A stretch of 35,739 bases of DNA from Acidimicrobiia bacterium (GCA_025928935.1 JAICNB010000028.1:1-35739), one strand, 5' to 3'. Numbered from the stretch's first letter, positions 1 through 8,999 are shown. A program made the numbers and translations. Notes: generated by a model not told the origin, from the sequence alone.

Positions 1-3000
1 GTCGTCGACACTGCCATACCTACCCAGGAATTCGGCCCGGTTCCCGGTGATCGTCACCTCGCCGGTTCCGAGATCGGCAAAGGCCACCCGATCTCCGAAG
101 TCGACGTTCCACGGGTTGCGGGCGAGCACGGCCCCGGTCTCCTCGTCGCGTTCGGTGACGATCTGCATCGGTGAAACGGCTCTGGTCGTTCCCAGCACCC
201 ACTCCACATAGGCGGTGATCGACAAGCGGCGTCGTCGGCCGGTCAGGTTGCGAATACGCAGACGTGAGATCTTGATCGGATCCTCGAGCGGCACCGTCTG
301 ATGGAGGTGGAGGGCAATCCCCCGGGACCTGTGCTCGAACTCGGAGTAACCCGGACCGTGCCGGGCCAGGTAGCCAAAGGCGTCATCCCTGATCGGCAGG
401 GCGGTTGGCCCCCAGACCTCGCCACTCTCCTCGTCTCGAACATAAAGCACCTCGCCGGGACGGTCGGAGACAGGATCATTCGACCAGGGAGTCAGCTGGT
501 TCTCCCGGCTGTTCTCCGACCAGCTGTATCCGGAGCCGGACTCCGAGACACAGAACCCGAACCGTCGGTTGGCGACGACATTGATCCAAGGGGCCGGCGT
601 CGATTGGCCTTCTCCCAAGACCACCACGTATTCGCTGCCGTCGCCGGCGAAACCCCCGAGACCGTTGTGGAACTCGCGGTCCGGTCTCGGATGCGACCCA
701 CCCGTCAGGTCGGGGGCAGACGCCTTGGCGCGTATGGTCGGGGCTAGCTCCTTGGTCGGCCGGCGGGCCAGCTGGTCAGCGAGTGTCCCGTGGTGACTGA
801 GCAGCACCGCCCGGGCCGCCGCATGGAGGGTCGTCCGATCCTCGATGGTGAGCAGCGGCCCGTTGAGAACAAAGACTCCACCGTCGGGCTCCTGACCCAC
901 CAAATGGCCACTCTCTCTGATCAACTCTTCGATGGCCCCGTGTAACTCCTGGGCGTACGATTCGGCTTCCTCGTTGATGATCACCAGGTCGGCCACCAGC
1001 CCTTTGGTCCGCCAGTACTCCTGAGCCCGGAGCAGGTCCCGGACCAGTCCCCGCTCCTCGGGCCGGTCGATTCGGACCAGGACGATCGGGAAATCACCAG
1101 AGATACCGTGTCGCCACAATCCATCCCGGCTCACCGAGGACATGGTCGTCGGAGCCGGTGGGGCTCTCAGCGCCGGGTCGAAGTAGATCAATGATCCGGC
1201 GAGCTGTTGGAAGATGTGGGCCTGATCCGGCTCGATGCGAAGGTGATGGAGTCGGACTTGGGCCTGAGTCCAGGCCAGTGTCGAGATTCGCTCGAAAGCC
1301 GCCGTCTCGGAGAACTTGTCGACAAGATCGAGGGCCTCGTCCCGGGTGGGAGCCACCACGGTGGTGAAGTCGAGGTGAGCGGTGGCGCCCGGCTCGATCC
1401 GCACCTTCCTCCGCAGGCTGAAGACCGGATCGAGCACCCGGCCCGCGGTGTTCGACAGGGGACGATCGACTGCGGCGGCGTGGTGGACCTGGTTTCCGCG
1501 GCCGAGAAACCGGGCCCGATCAGTTTCATATTGAATCCCACCGACTACCTCGCCGGTGACCGCGAGGACATGACCTGCCCACACCGTCTCCTCCTCGTCC
1601 GAGCGTGGTCGGCGGCTGGCGAGCAGCGCGTCGCGTCCGGTCACCACCTCGGTCTGCACGAAGAGATTGGAGAAAGCAGGGTGGGCGGCATCGGCCCGGG
1701 CCGATGCCAGAACAACCTCGGCGTAGGAGGTGACCTCCACTTCTCTGGCCACCGAGCCCAGATTTGTGAGGCTCACTCGACGGACCTCGGCGTCGTCCTC
1801 TGCGGACACCACCACAGTCAGCGTGGTGGAGATGTTGCCGTCACGACGCGAGATCTCTGCCTTGTCTTCGCTGAAGGCCACCTGATAGGAGTCGGGCTCG
1901 GCCAGAGTCGGTTGATACCCGGCCGACCAGGCGCGCCCCGCCCCGTCCTTGATGAAGAAGTAGCTGCCGAAGTTGTCGCGAGTGGCGTCTTCCCGCCAGC
2001 GGTTGACGGCCAGCCCCTGCCACTGGCTGTAACCGGAACCGGCGGCGGTGATGACGGTGCTGAGACGACCGTTGGACAAGGCATGAATGGCCGGGCCCGG
2101 GCTGTGTGGCGACGAGATCCGACGGACCACACCCTTGGCCTCTTCCAGGGGATGGGCCGACTCGGCGACCTCCTCGGCACGGGGACGGGCCACCTCCACA
2201 TCGCGGGGAACCCGTTCATGCAACAACAGCTCGGCCGCCCGAACCCACGGGTCGGAATGAAACAGGTCCCTGCAGAGCCCGGCAAAGATGACGTTGGTCA
2301 CGGAGATCAGTGACATCGCCTGATGGTGGGCCATATAGGCTCGCACCAGGACGGACTCCCCGTCCTCGGGCAACCGGCTGGGTGTGAAGTCGAGCGACTC
2401 GTAGTACCCGTATCTGCCCTGCGCCCCCAGGCTGTTGAGCCGGACCAGGTTCGTCACCGCGTCGCCCGGCTCGACCATGGTCGCCAGCAAGGTTGCATAC
2501 GGTGCCACCACCAGGTCCTCGCTGAGACCCCGTTCGAAGCCGAGCCCCGGGACCCCAAATGCCCGGTATTGGTAGACGAGGTGGATATCGCGAGCGGCGT
2601 AGGCCGCCTCGGAGATCCCCCACGGTATCCGACGCTCGTTCCCGTACTCGATCTGGCGTCGCACGACCGCCCGGTAGGTGGTTTCGAGAATGCTCTCGGG
2701 TGGCGAGCGCATCACCAACAGTGGCATCAGGTATTCGAACATCGAGCCCGACCACGAGATCAGGGCGGACTCGGCACCCATTGGAGTCATCGACCGGCCC
2801 AGACGGAACCAATGGCTGGGGGGAAGGTCGCCTTTGGCGATGCCCACGAAGCTGGCCAGGCGGGCCTCCGAGGCCAGCAGGTCGTAATGGCTTTGGTCGA
2901 GGGCGTTCTCCCCGACGCGATAGCCCACTGCCAGCAGCTTGTTGTCACGGTTCATCAGAAACGAGAAATCCATGTCAGCCGCTAGCCCGGCGGTCGCATC

Positions 3001-6000
3001 GGCGAGGGCGGAGAGACGACTGGAGAGAAGCTCCCGGCTGATCGCATCGTCGACTGCCTGCTGGTCGTGAAGGTGGCCCCGCACCGTCGCCAACAGGGCT
3101 TCGGCCGAGACCGCCAGGTCCTCGGCACCCTCCCTCGTCGCCATGGTGCGTGCGATGTCGGCCACCGTCTCGGCTTCGGCGAGGATCTCGGCCAGCCGAT
3201 CCGACCCCTGGGCTCCCCGGCTGCGCAGCGAGCCGAGAAACTCGACCAGGGCTCGATCGAGCTCCCGGGGCGATACGACCTCGATGCCCGCATCGAAAGC
3301 GACGGGGTCGGCCGCCTCCCGCAACAGCAGCGCGCTGTCGCGGATGCCTGCTGCCACCTCCGGGCCTGAGGCGACCTGGCGGAGGCGTTCACAGCCCTGG
3401 GATACCGCGAGGAGGTGGCCGGCCAGGTTGCCGCTGTCCACGGTCGACACGTATCTGGGCTCCAAGGGCTCACACGAGCTCGTGTCGTACCAGTTGAGGA
3501 AATGACCCTGATACCGCGCCAGCCGACTGAGCGTGGTGACCGTGTTTTCGAGCCTGGTCACTGTCTCTTCCAGCCCAATCCAGCCGAACTCCCGGGCCGA
3601 GAGCACCGCGAGCAGATAGAGCCCGATGTTGGTAGGAGACGTGCGGTGAGCGATCTGTGACAAGTCCTCTTGGAAATTGTCGGGTGGCAGCCAGTTCTCG
3701 TCGCTGGTCACGAATCTCTCGAAATAGCGCCAGGTGCGCCGGGCGATCAGCCGCAGCGCCTCCTGTTCCTGAACCGTGGGTGGGTCCGCCACCTCGGCAG
3801 GGCGTGGGGTGCTGACCAGGTGGGCGATGAGGGGAGCCAGCACCCACATCCCGGACCAGGCCAGAGCCGCCACCAACGCCTCAGGTTTGACGACTGCGGC
3901 CGCGGTGCTGCCCGCAATCCCGACCACCATCGAGGGGGACATCCGCCGGATGAAGCCCGTCAGCTCCAGGTCGAACTGCCGCTCCGCTTCCTCGGCCGTT
4001 ACCCACGTCAGCAATCCGCGACGAGTGAACATGAGGCGCCAAAGGGTCACCACGATGGCTTCGGTCATCCTCAGCGCTTGGTGGGCGAGGAATGCGGCCT
4101 GCAGAAGCGTCCGTCCCAGTGCCCTCGATGCATCCGTTCCCCAACGTCTCAGCCGCACCGCCCCCGGCGTGCTGGTCCGGCGCGGAATGATCCGCTCGAG
4201 CAGGGGCAGCATCCCGGGAAGCGCCAACGCGACGAGGATGAACGCGGTCCATGGCCAGACCGGGACCCCGGGCAGAATGAACGAGGCGATCAGGGTGAAG
4301 AGGGCGGCCGGCCCGCTGAGACTGCGGCGGAGATTGTCCACCATCTTGAGACGAGCCACGGGAGGCAGCGGTCCGTGAGTGCCGAGGATCCAAGGGAGGA
4401 GCTGCCAGTCGCCCCGGACCCAGCGATGCTGGCGTGACAGCGCCACCTCGTAGTGACTGGGGAACTCTTCGAACACCTCGACGTTGCTCACCAGACCGGC
4501 CCGGGCGAAGCTTCCTTCGAAGAGGTCGTGGCTGAGCAGGGCGTTCTCGGGGATTCGACCCTCCAACGCCGCCTCGAAGGCATCGATCTCATAGATCCCC
4601 TTGCCGGCATAGGACCCTTCGCCGAACAGGTCCTGGTACAGATCGCTGACGGCAGCGGCATAGGGGTCGATCCCGCCAGGCGGGAAGAAGACACGCTGGA
4701 AATAGCTGATACCGCTGGCTCTCAGGAAGGCGGTGACTCGCGGTTGCAAGACTCCATATCCCTCCACCACCCTGCCGAGTGATTCATCGACGCGAGCCCT
4801 GTTGAGTGGATGGGCGATCGTCGCCACCAGCCTCGTCGCCGCCCCCGGCGGGAGCCGGGCGTCGGCGTCGAGAGCGATCACAAAACGAACGCCTGCTGGC
4901 ACCCGGTCGGATGGGATGAAGCTGGTGTCGGAGGCTCCCCGGAGAAGCCGGTTGAGTTCGTGAAGCTTGCCCCGCTTGCGCTCCCAGCCCATGTGGAGTT
5001 CCTCGCCGGGATTGAACAATCGCCGGCGATGGAAGAGCAGGAACCGATCCGCCCCTCCCGGCCCCGGTCCGTGTCTCTCATTGAGTTGGAGCACGCCGTC
5101 GGCCGCCGCAGCCAGGAGCTCGGCGTCGTCGGCCAGCTCGGGACCTTCGGCGTCTCGCCAGTCGCTCACCAGGGCGAAGTGCAAATCGCCATCCGGATTG
5201 GCCAGATAGTGGACCTCGAGCCGTTCAACCAGCTCCTCGACCTGGTCGGGTCGCGTCAACAGGGCAGGGATCGCAACCAGCGTCCGCAGGTCTGCGGTCG
5301 GTCCATGCGCCAACGCCAGTGAAGGCAGCTCCTCGGGCCGGGTCAGGGCCGCGATGGCGCGGTTGACGAGGATCACGCCCATATCCGAAGCTGGGATCAA
5401 GGCCAGGCCGGCCATCACCCATCCCCATGGAGACCACTGCTCGACGGTGAGCAGGGGCAAAGCCAGGAGGAGAGCGCTGACCACGGCAACCGAGCTCAGG
5501 TACACGGCGGCCGCGTGCCTCCTGACGAATCGGGATGCAACCAGCCCGACACCGGGACGAAAGCCGATCCGAGCCTCGAGCGTGGTCCTGCCCTCTCCAA
5601 GCAGGTAGAAGCCGGGATCGCTCTGGCGACGATCGGCGAGTTGAGGGTCGGCCAGCCGGAGTGTGGTCTTCGTCACGTCGAGCTCGGAGGTCCCGGATCC
5701 CTTCGACAACTCTTCGATGGCGTGCCGATAACGATCCCGGGTGGCGAAGCTCATCTCGCTGTAGGAGCTCTCCGCGGCCAAGGCATGATCGACGAGGCTG
5801 ACGCCCTCCACGAAGTCGGCCCAGTCGAAGAAATTGACCTGACGGAGGCTGGTAACGATGTTGCGTACCGTGACGTTGGTGGCCGCTTGCCGACGATGGG
5901 TTTCGCCGACTATCTCGTCGGGTGACGTCCCCTGGGCGCTGAGACGATCCAGCAGCCAGGTGAGGCCCGGGGTCGTCTCCGGGTCCTGGTCGCGAAGACG

Positions 6001-6723
6001 CTGCAGCAGTTGGACGGCAAAGGGCTGTGGCAGCTTGGCGGGGCCGTAGCGGTCGAGGGCTGCCTGCGTCTCGCCGGGACGGCCGGCGCCGACGCCGAGA
6101 AGTCCGTCGGCGATCTCCTCGGCCTCCCTACGAAGTCTCCTGGCCCAAATGATCGACTCCGTCATCCGGCGCAGGTTCTCGATCAGGATCAGGCGAAGGG
6201 TGATGGGGATGGCCCACAACTCACCGATGGTCAGGGGCGCAACGTCCTGGTATGAAGCCACGAATCTGCGCAGCGCTTCGGGATCGAAGCGACTGTCCAG
6301 GTGCGAGACGTATGCCCACACGATCCCGTAAACCCGCGGGTAGCCGGCCAAATGACCACCGTCGAGCTTGGGAAGCTCGCGGTAGTAACTCGAAGGGAGG
6401 TTGTCCCGTATCTCGTGCAGCTGGCTCTCCACGAGATGGAAGTTGTCCACCAGCCATTCCGCGGCGGGGGTGAGCAGTGCCTCTTCCCGGATCGCCTTGG
6501 ACAACTCGCGGTATGAGGAGAGAAGAACCTCACCGTTGTCCACCAGTCGCCGGGAGATGGGGCGGAGTCTCCCGTGGCGTTCACTCAGTTCCTGGGCTTC
6601 GGCGAGACTCCGCCCATGCTCCTCCAGCCGTTCGACGCTGAACAGCTCGGCCCGGATCGGCTCGTCGATCGGCTCGTATCCCGAGCCTCGGGTGGCTGGC
6701 ACGATCGCACAATACGTGAGCAT
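1..6723 (-). CDS. NdvB-type cyclic beta-1,2-glucan synthase-like protein (GT84/GH94), C-terminus beyond window
   Basis: A single open frame runs leftward from ATG 6723 (alternative GTG 6729; in-frame TAG at 6771-6769) to base 1, giving 2241 residues of a family usually about 2800 long. In NdvB proteins a membrane GT84 domain polymerises UDP-glucose, a glycoamylase-like domain follows, and C-terminal GH94 modules phosphorolyse the chain. Visible here are an N-terminal helical region, membrane segments near residues 405-455, a glycosyltransferase core with the Asp-Ala-Asp metal motif (residues 619-621, bases 4861-4869) and RQHRWVRGDWQ near residue 765, more membrane segments to about residue 960, then SWSGSMFEYLMP near residue 1320 in the glycoamylase-like part. 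From about residue 1500 the sequence is beta-rich and GH94-like, ending in an FLGRYG segment at the edge. The GH94 catalytic core lies outside the window. No frameshift is apparent. The family call is firm; product linkage and cyclisation are inferred. Confidence 0.93.
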   Translation of the reverse strand, partial: MLTYCAIVPATRGSGYEPIDEPIRAELFSVERLEEHGRSLAEAQELSERHGRLRPISRRLVDNGEVLLSSYRELSKAIREEALLTPAAEWLVDNFHLVESQLHEIRDNLPSSYYRELPKLDGGHLAGYPRVYGIVWAYVSHLDSRFDPEALRRFVASYQDVAPLTIGELWAIPITLRLILIENLRRMTESIIWARRLRREAEEIADGLLGVGAGRPGETQAALDRYGPAKLPQPFAVQLLQRLRDQDPETTPGLTWLLDRLSAQGTSPDEIVGETHRRQAATNVTVRNIVTSLRQVNFFDWADFVEGVSLVDHALAAESSYSEMSFATRDRYRHAIEELSKGSGTSELDVTKTTLRLADPQLADRRQSDPGFYLLGEGRTTLEARIGFRPGVGLVASRFVRRHAAAVYLSSVAVVSALLLALPLLTVEQWSPWGWVMAGLALIPASDMGVILVNRAIAALTRPEELPSLALAHGPTADLRTLVAIPALLTRPDQVEELVERLEVHYLANPDGDLHFALVSDWRDAEGPELADDAELLAAAADGVLQLNERHGPGPGGADRFLLFHRRRLFNPGEELHMGWERKRGKLHELNRLLRGASDTSFIPSDRVPAGVRFVIALDADARLPPGAATRLVATIAHPLNRARVDESLGRVVEGYGVLQPRVTAFLRASGISYFQRVFFPPGGIDPYAAAVSDLYQDLFGEGSYAGKGIYEIDAFEAALEGRIPENALLSHDLFEGSFARAGLVSNVEVFEEFPSHYEVALSRQHRWVRGDWQLLPWILGTHGPLPPVARLKMVDNLRRSLSGPAALFTLIASFILPGVPVWPWTAFILVALALPGMLPLLERIIPRRTSTPGAVRLRRWGTDASRALGRTLLQAAFLAHQALRMTEAIVVTLWRLMFTRRGLLTWVTAEEAERQFDLELTGFIRRMSPSMVVGIAGSTAAAVVKPEALVAALAWSGMWVLAPLIAHLVSTPRPAEVADPPTVQEQEALRLIARRTWRYFERFVTSDENWLPPDNFQEDLSQIAHRTSPTNIGLYLLAVLSAREFGWIGLEETVTRLENTVTTLSRLARYQGHFLNWYDTSSCEPLEPRYVSTVDSGNLAGHLLAVSQGCERLRQVASGPEVAAGIRDSALLLREAADPVAFDAGIEVVSPRELDRALVEFLGSLRSRGAQGSDRLAEILAEAETVADIARTMATREGAEDLAVSAEALLATVRGHLHDQQAVDDAISRELLSSRLSALADATAGLAADMDFSFLMNRDNKLLAVGYRVGENALDQSHYDLLASEARLASFVGIAKGDLPPSHWFRLGRSMTPMGAESALISWSGSMFEYLMPLLVMRSPPESILETTYRAVVRRQIEYGNERRIPWGISEAAYAARDIHLVYQYRAFGVPGLGFERGLSEDLVVAPYATLLATMVEPGDAVTNLVRLNSLGAQGRYGYYESLDFTPSRLPEDGESVLVRAYMAHHQAMSLISVTNVIFAGLCRDLFHSDPWVRAAELLLHERVPRDVEVARPRAEEVAESAHPLEEAKGVVRRISSPHSPGPAIHALSNGRLSTVITAAGSGYSQWQGLAVNRWREDATRDNFGSYFFIKDGAGRAWSAGYQPTLAEPDSYQVAFSEDKAEISRRDGNISTTLTVVVSAEDDAEVRRVSLTNLGSVAREVEVTSYAEVVLASARADAAHPAFSNLFVQTEVVTGRDALLASRRPRSDEEETVWAGHVLAVTGEVVGGIQYETDRARFLGRGNQVHHAAAVDRPLSNTAGRVLDPVFSLRRKVRIEPGATAHLDFTTVVAPTRDEALDLVDKFSETAAFERISTLAWTQAQVRLHHLRIEPDQAHIFQQLAGSLIYFDPALRAPPAPTTMSSVSRDGLWRHGISGDFPIVLVRIDRPEERGLVRDLLRAQEYWRTKGLVADLVIINEEAESYAQELHGAIEELIRESGHLVGQEPDGGVFVLNGPLLTIEDRTTLHAAARAVLLSHHGTLADQLARRPTKELAPTIRAKASAPDLTGGSHPRPDREFHNGLGGFAGDGSEYVVVLGEGQSTPAPWINVVANRRFGFCVSESGSGYSWSENSRENQLTPWSNDPVSDRPGEVLYVRDEESGEVWGPTALPIRDDAFGYLARHGPGYSEFEHRSRGIALHLHQTVPLEDPIKISRLRIRNLTGRRRRLSITAYVEWVLGTTRAVSPMQIVTERDEETGAVLARNPWNVDFGDRVAFADLGTGEVTITGNRAEFLGRYGSVDD

Positions 6724-7036
6724 CGACACCGTGAACTCGACTGACGAGAGTCGCTGAGAATTGGTTAGCTACTCGAAATGGGCCGCTCGCCGAAGGGGCA
6801 GACAAGTCGAGGAGACTCGGTGGCGATGTTCAGCCTTGACCTACCCCCCGGCCAAGTTGATGGTCGACCTCCAGACCGTTGCGTTGCCGGATACCAGCGT
6901 CACCTCCATGTGAAGCTCGTAGCCAGGTCGCTTCGGGCCGGTCGCTCTTGACACAGGGCCGGTGGCCCGTAGGGTTGCATGAACGGGTGTTTTTCCTGTC
7001 GGCGTGACTTGGGAGGCATGAGCCGAGGAGGACTCA
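6724..7036. other. Divergent intergenic region
   Basis: This 313-base gap separates the leftward NdvB-like gene from the rightward metalloprotease gene. The right part carries a good promoter for the protease cassette, annotated separately. I see no convincing promoter for the leftward gene, no RNA gene and no small ORF with a good ribosome binding site in the rest. Confidence 0.6.
6948..6975 (+). promoter_or_regulatory. Sigma70-type promoter for the metalloprotease cassette
   Basis: A perfect TTGACA (6948-6953) is followed after 16 bases by TAGGGT (6970-6975), an actinobacterial-style -10 box. A transcript starting near 6982 would have a leader of about 55 bases before GTG 7037, which is preceded by GAGGAGG at 7024-7030. 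Confidence 0.6.
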
Positions 7037-7801
7037 GTGCCTGTCTCGTGTGGCCGTTATGTGGATGCCCTCTGGTGTAACGAGGAACGCTCCAACGCCT
7101 GGGTCTGGCTCCGCCATAGCGGTTGGCGCAAGCTGGATGATCGCAACGACGACGCCACCATCAATCTGCTCGCGATCGCGGCCGAGGCCAAGTCGAAGGG
7201 CCGATCCGTCTCGGTGCACGAGGAGTTCCGCAGCGGAACCTGGCGGATCACCGAGATCGCAGACTTCCACACCGGCACCCTGGGGCCGACCTTCAACGTC
7301 AGCTTTGCGATGTCCGAGTGCATCTACGGCTGGACCGCGGCGTTCGACCAGAGGGGCACGACCATCACGGTGCGGATTCGGCTCGTCCCCGACGCCGGGA
7401 TCACTGCGGCGACCATGGCGACACTGCGCACCCGTTGGCAGACCGGGATCGAGTCCAAATGGAGCAATCGATTCGGCTGCTGCATCTCCCCCGATTGTGT
7501 CGGAGGATGCGCCCTCAACTTCCGGGTCGAATGGGTCAACACCAACGAACATCACACTGTCAGGGTTCGCCAAGGCCCGGCCGGGACCAACATGACCACC
7601 TGGGATACCTCCGATTCCGGAGATGTCGCCTCCCACGAGTTCGGCCACATGCTTGGTTATCCCGACGAATACACCTCCAATCTCTGCCCCTCTCGCAGTC
7701 CGGTGAACACCGGGACTGTGATGGACGACAACACCGAAGTGGTGCGGAGGCTGTGCACCCCATTCTGCGACCGGCTCGGGCAGCCCACTTACACAGTGTG
7801 A
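7037..7801 (+). CDS. Zinc metalloprotease, HExxHxxGxxD type, with N-terminal Trp-rich domain
   Basis: The GTG start has a strong Shine-Dalgarno (GAGGAGG, 6 bases upstream). The 254-residue protein carries HEFGHMLGYPDEY at residues 200-212: His200, Glu201 and His204 with Asp210 form an HExxHxxGxxD zinc site like that of snapalysin (M7), and Met229 in a GTVMDD segment could be the metzincin Met-turn. There is no signal peptide or membrane segment, so it looks cytoplasmic or exported by a non-Sec route. Cysteines are numerous (C148, C149, C154, C158, C217, C240, C244), which suggests disulfides or a second metal site. Residues about 10-62 match almost the whole 72-residue protein encoded at 8341, so this N-terminal part is a separate domain. 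It is first in a cassette with three small genes. Protease identity is well supported; substrate and role are unknown. Confidence 0.82.
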   Translation: MPVSCGRYVDALWCNEERSNAWVWLRHSGWRKLDDRNDDATINLLAIAAEAKSKGRSVSVHEEFRSGTWRITEIADFHTGTLGPTFNVSFAMSECIYGWTAAFDQRGTTITVRIRLVPDAGITAATMATLRTRWQTGIESKWSNRFGCCISPDCVGGCALNFRVEWVNTNEHHTVRVRQGPAGTNMTTWDTSDSGDVASHEFGHMLGYPDEYTSNLCPSRSPVNTGTVMDDNTEVVRRLCTPFCDRLGQPTYTV

Positions 7802-7808
7802 GGACGCG

Positions 7809-8327
7809 ATGAACGACAACGAGAAGGCCACACCGGGAGGAATACCTCAGGATCCCACCCCTCTTGCCGCCAAGGTCGGGGCGGGCCGTGTCGCCCCAGA
7901 AGACGTGTCCAGTCTTCGAGTCACCCTGGACATAGAGGGAGGGTCGGCCGACGATCGGTACGAGTTCCACTTCAGGGGGTCGGGCAGCGGCGACACCCAG
8001 GTGGAGGTCAAGAACCGTCTGCGACAGCTGGAGATCCTTCCTAAATTCGGTGAAGTGAGCGCCGACGAAATGATTGACGTGTTCACCAACCTCGACGTCA
8101 GCCAGATGAGCGTTGTCGGCCAGAGCTTGCCACCGATCCCACCGGACAGCACTGTGGGCATCCTCACCGTCTCAGACGGCCGGCAAGAGGCCACGGTCGT
8201 CTTCATGGCCGACGAAGGTCAGGCGAAGGCGGCCGGTTTCGAGCTTCCCGAGGACCTACGCAGGGCGGTGGACAAGATCTTCGAGATCGGTGCCAGACAA
8301 GTCGATCTCGAAAGTGTGAGGCCTTGA
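7809..8327 (+). CDS. Unknown 172-residue acidic protein; possible protease inhibitor or partner (emfourin-like layout)
   Basis: It starts 7 bases after the protease stop with a GAGG ribosome site, so it is translated from the same message. No family is firmly recognised. It has a disordered 30-residue N-terminus, then a beta segment (RVTLDIEGG), an alternating strand/helix region, a proline-rich turn (PPIPPDS), a hairpin (ILTVSDG then EATVVFM) and a final helix. The last part, two strands followed by a helix beginning LPEDLRRAVD, recalls emfourin-type inhibitors that are encoded beside M4 metalloproteases. That resemblance is impressionistic. The protein is soluble, acidic, cysteine-free and lacks a signal peptide. 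Position next to the protease suggests an inhibitor, chaperone or substrate. Confidence 0.6.
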   Translation: MNDNEKATPGGIPQDPTPLAAKVGAGRVAPEDVSSLRVTLDIEGGSADDRYEFHFRGSGSGDTQVEVKNRLRQLEILPKFGEVSADEMIDVFTNLDVSQMSVVGQSLPPIPPDSTVGILTVSDGRQEATVVFMADEGQAKAAGFELPEDLRRAVDKIFEIGARQVDLESVRP

Positions 8328-8340
8328 AAGGAGATACTCG

Positions 8341-8559
8341 ATGGCCTGGCTAAACAACAAGAGGGTCATAGCCTTGTGGGGAAACTGGGAGGATTCCAAC
8401 GTCTGGGGCTGGATCGACGGCGCGTGGCGCAAGTTCCACGACGACAACGACGACGCCACCACCAACTTTGCCATCTTGGCCGCACACGCCAAGGGTGACA
8501 ATCGGAATGTGAACGTGCGGATCGATGGTGATCGAGTCAAGGAGATGTACGTCTGGTGA
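8341..8559 (+). CDS. 72-residue free-standing copy of the metalloprotease N-terminal domain
   Basis: AAAGGAG lies 8 bases before the ATG, the best ribosome site of the cassette. The whole protein is one domain that aligns without large gaps to residues 10-62 of the protease at 7037. Shared positions include ALW, SN.W.W, WRK, NDDAT, an alanine-rich helix ending AK, and a final R.V.V strand. It is Trp- and Asp-rich with no signal peptide. A free copy of a protease domain could act as a competitive binding partner, an inhibitor, an oligomerisation unit or a targeting tag. Its function is unknown; the homology is read directly from the two translations. Confidence 0.75.
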   Translation: MAWLNNKRVIALWGNWEDSNVWGWIDGAWRKFHDDNDDATTNFAILAAHAKGDNRNVNVRIDGDRVKEMYVW

Positions 8560-8918
8560 GCGCCAAGGCTGATCGAGGCCGGGGTGAAGGGGCCCGAGGC
8601 TCACCGGCCCCCTTCCGGCAGGAAGACATCGAGCGGCTGGCAGCAGGCGAGCTGCCGGACGAGGTCGTCACCAGGATCCTCGAATCCGGGCAACCCCCGG
8701 CCAGGCCTTCACGTGTAACCAAAGGAAAGAAGCTGGCCCCGGTTGAGCTGACGCCCGAGGAGATCGAAGCTCTGGCCGGAGGTGAGCCGATCTCCGAGCA
8801 GCTGGCCGGAAGGTTCGAAGAGGCCGCCAAACTGGACATGAACCGGAAGCGCGCCGCCGGAACCGGGGCGGAGAGGCCGGACGTGACGCCCCCAGGAGAG
8901 AAGCGAACGAAGCGCTGA
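8556..8918 (+). CDS. Unknown 120-residue charged protein with two helical repeats
   Basis: The GTG start overlaps the previous stop (GTGA), indicating translational coupling. The protein is highly charged and low in hydrophobics, with basic or disordered ends. Two copies of a short helical motif are visible: residues about 20-45 (E.IE.LAAGE) and 65-90 (EEIEALAGGE), joined by a proline/lysine linker. It has no cysteine, membrane segment or signal peptide. The layout suggests an adaptor or linker with two peptide-like binding helices. I do not recognise a family. Cassette membership with the metalloprotease is the only functional clue. Confidence 0.6.
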   Translation: MSAKADRGRGEGARGSPAPFRQEDIERLAAGELPDEVVTRILESGQPPARPSRVTKGKKLAPVELTPEEIEALAGGEPISEQLAGRFEEAAKLDMNRKRAAGTGAERPDVTPPGEKRTKR

Positions 8919-8960
8919 GCCCGGGACTGGTCGCCATCTGACAAGCTGGCACCGAAAAGC

Positions 8961-8999
8961 CGCCGACCTCGTCCCCCCGGGGGCCCTGAGACGTCGGCG
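8961..8999 (+). terminator. Stem-loop after the metalloprotease cassette
   Basis: CGCCGAC (8961-8967) pairs with GTCGGCG (8993-8999), and the loop contains the palindrome CCCCCGGGGG (8974-8983). There is no T tract, so termination is plausible but not certain. Confidence 0.4.

Noticed and set aside
1207-2313. Long plus-strand open frame (368 codons) opposite the NdvB-like gene
   Set aside because: It is the antisense shadow of a continuous, motif-bearing minus-strand gene; its translation has no recognisable domain and is Gly/Arg/His-rich.
7034-7831. Minus-strand frame of 265 codons opposite the metalloprotease
   Set aside because: Antisense shadow; the plus strand has the HExxH motif, promoter and ribosome site.
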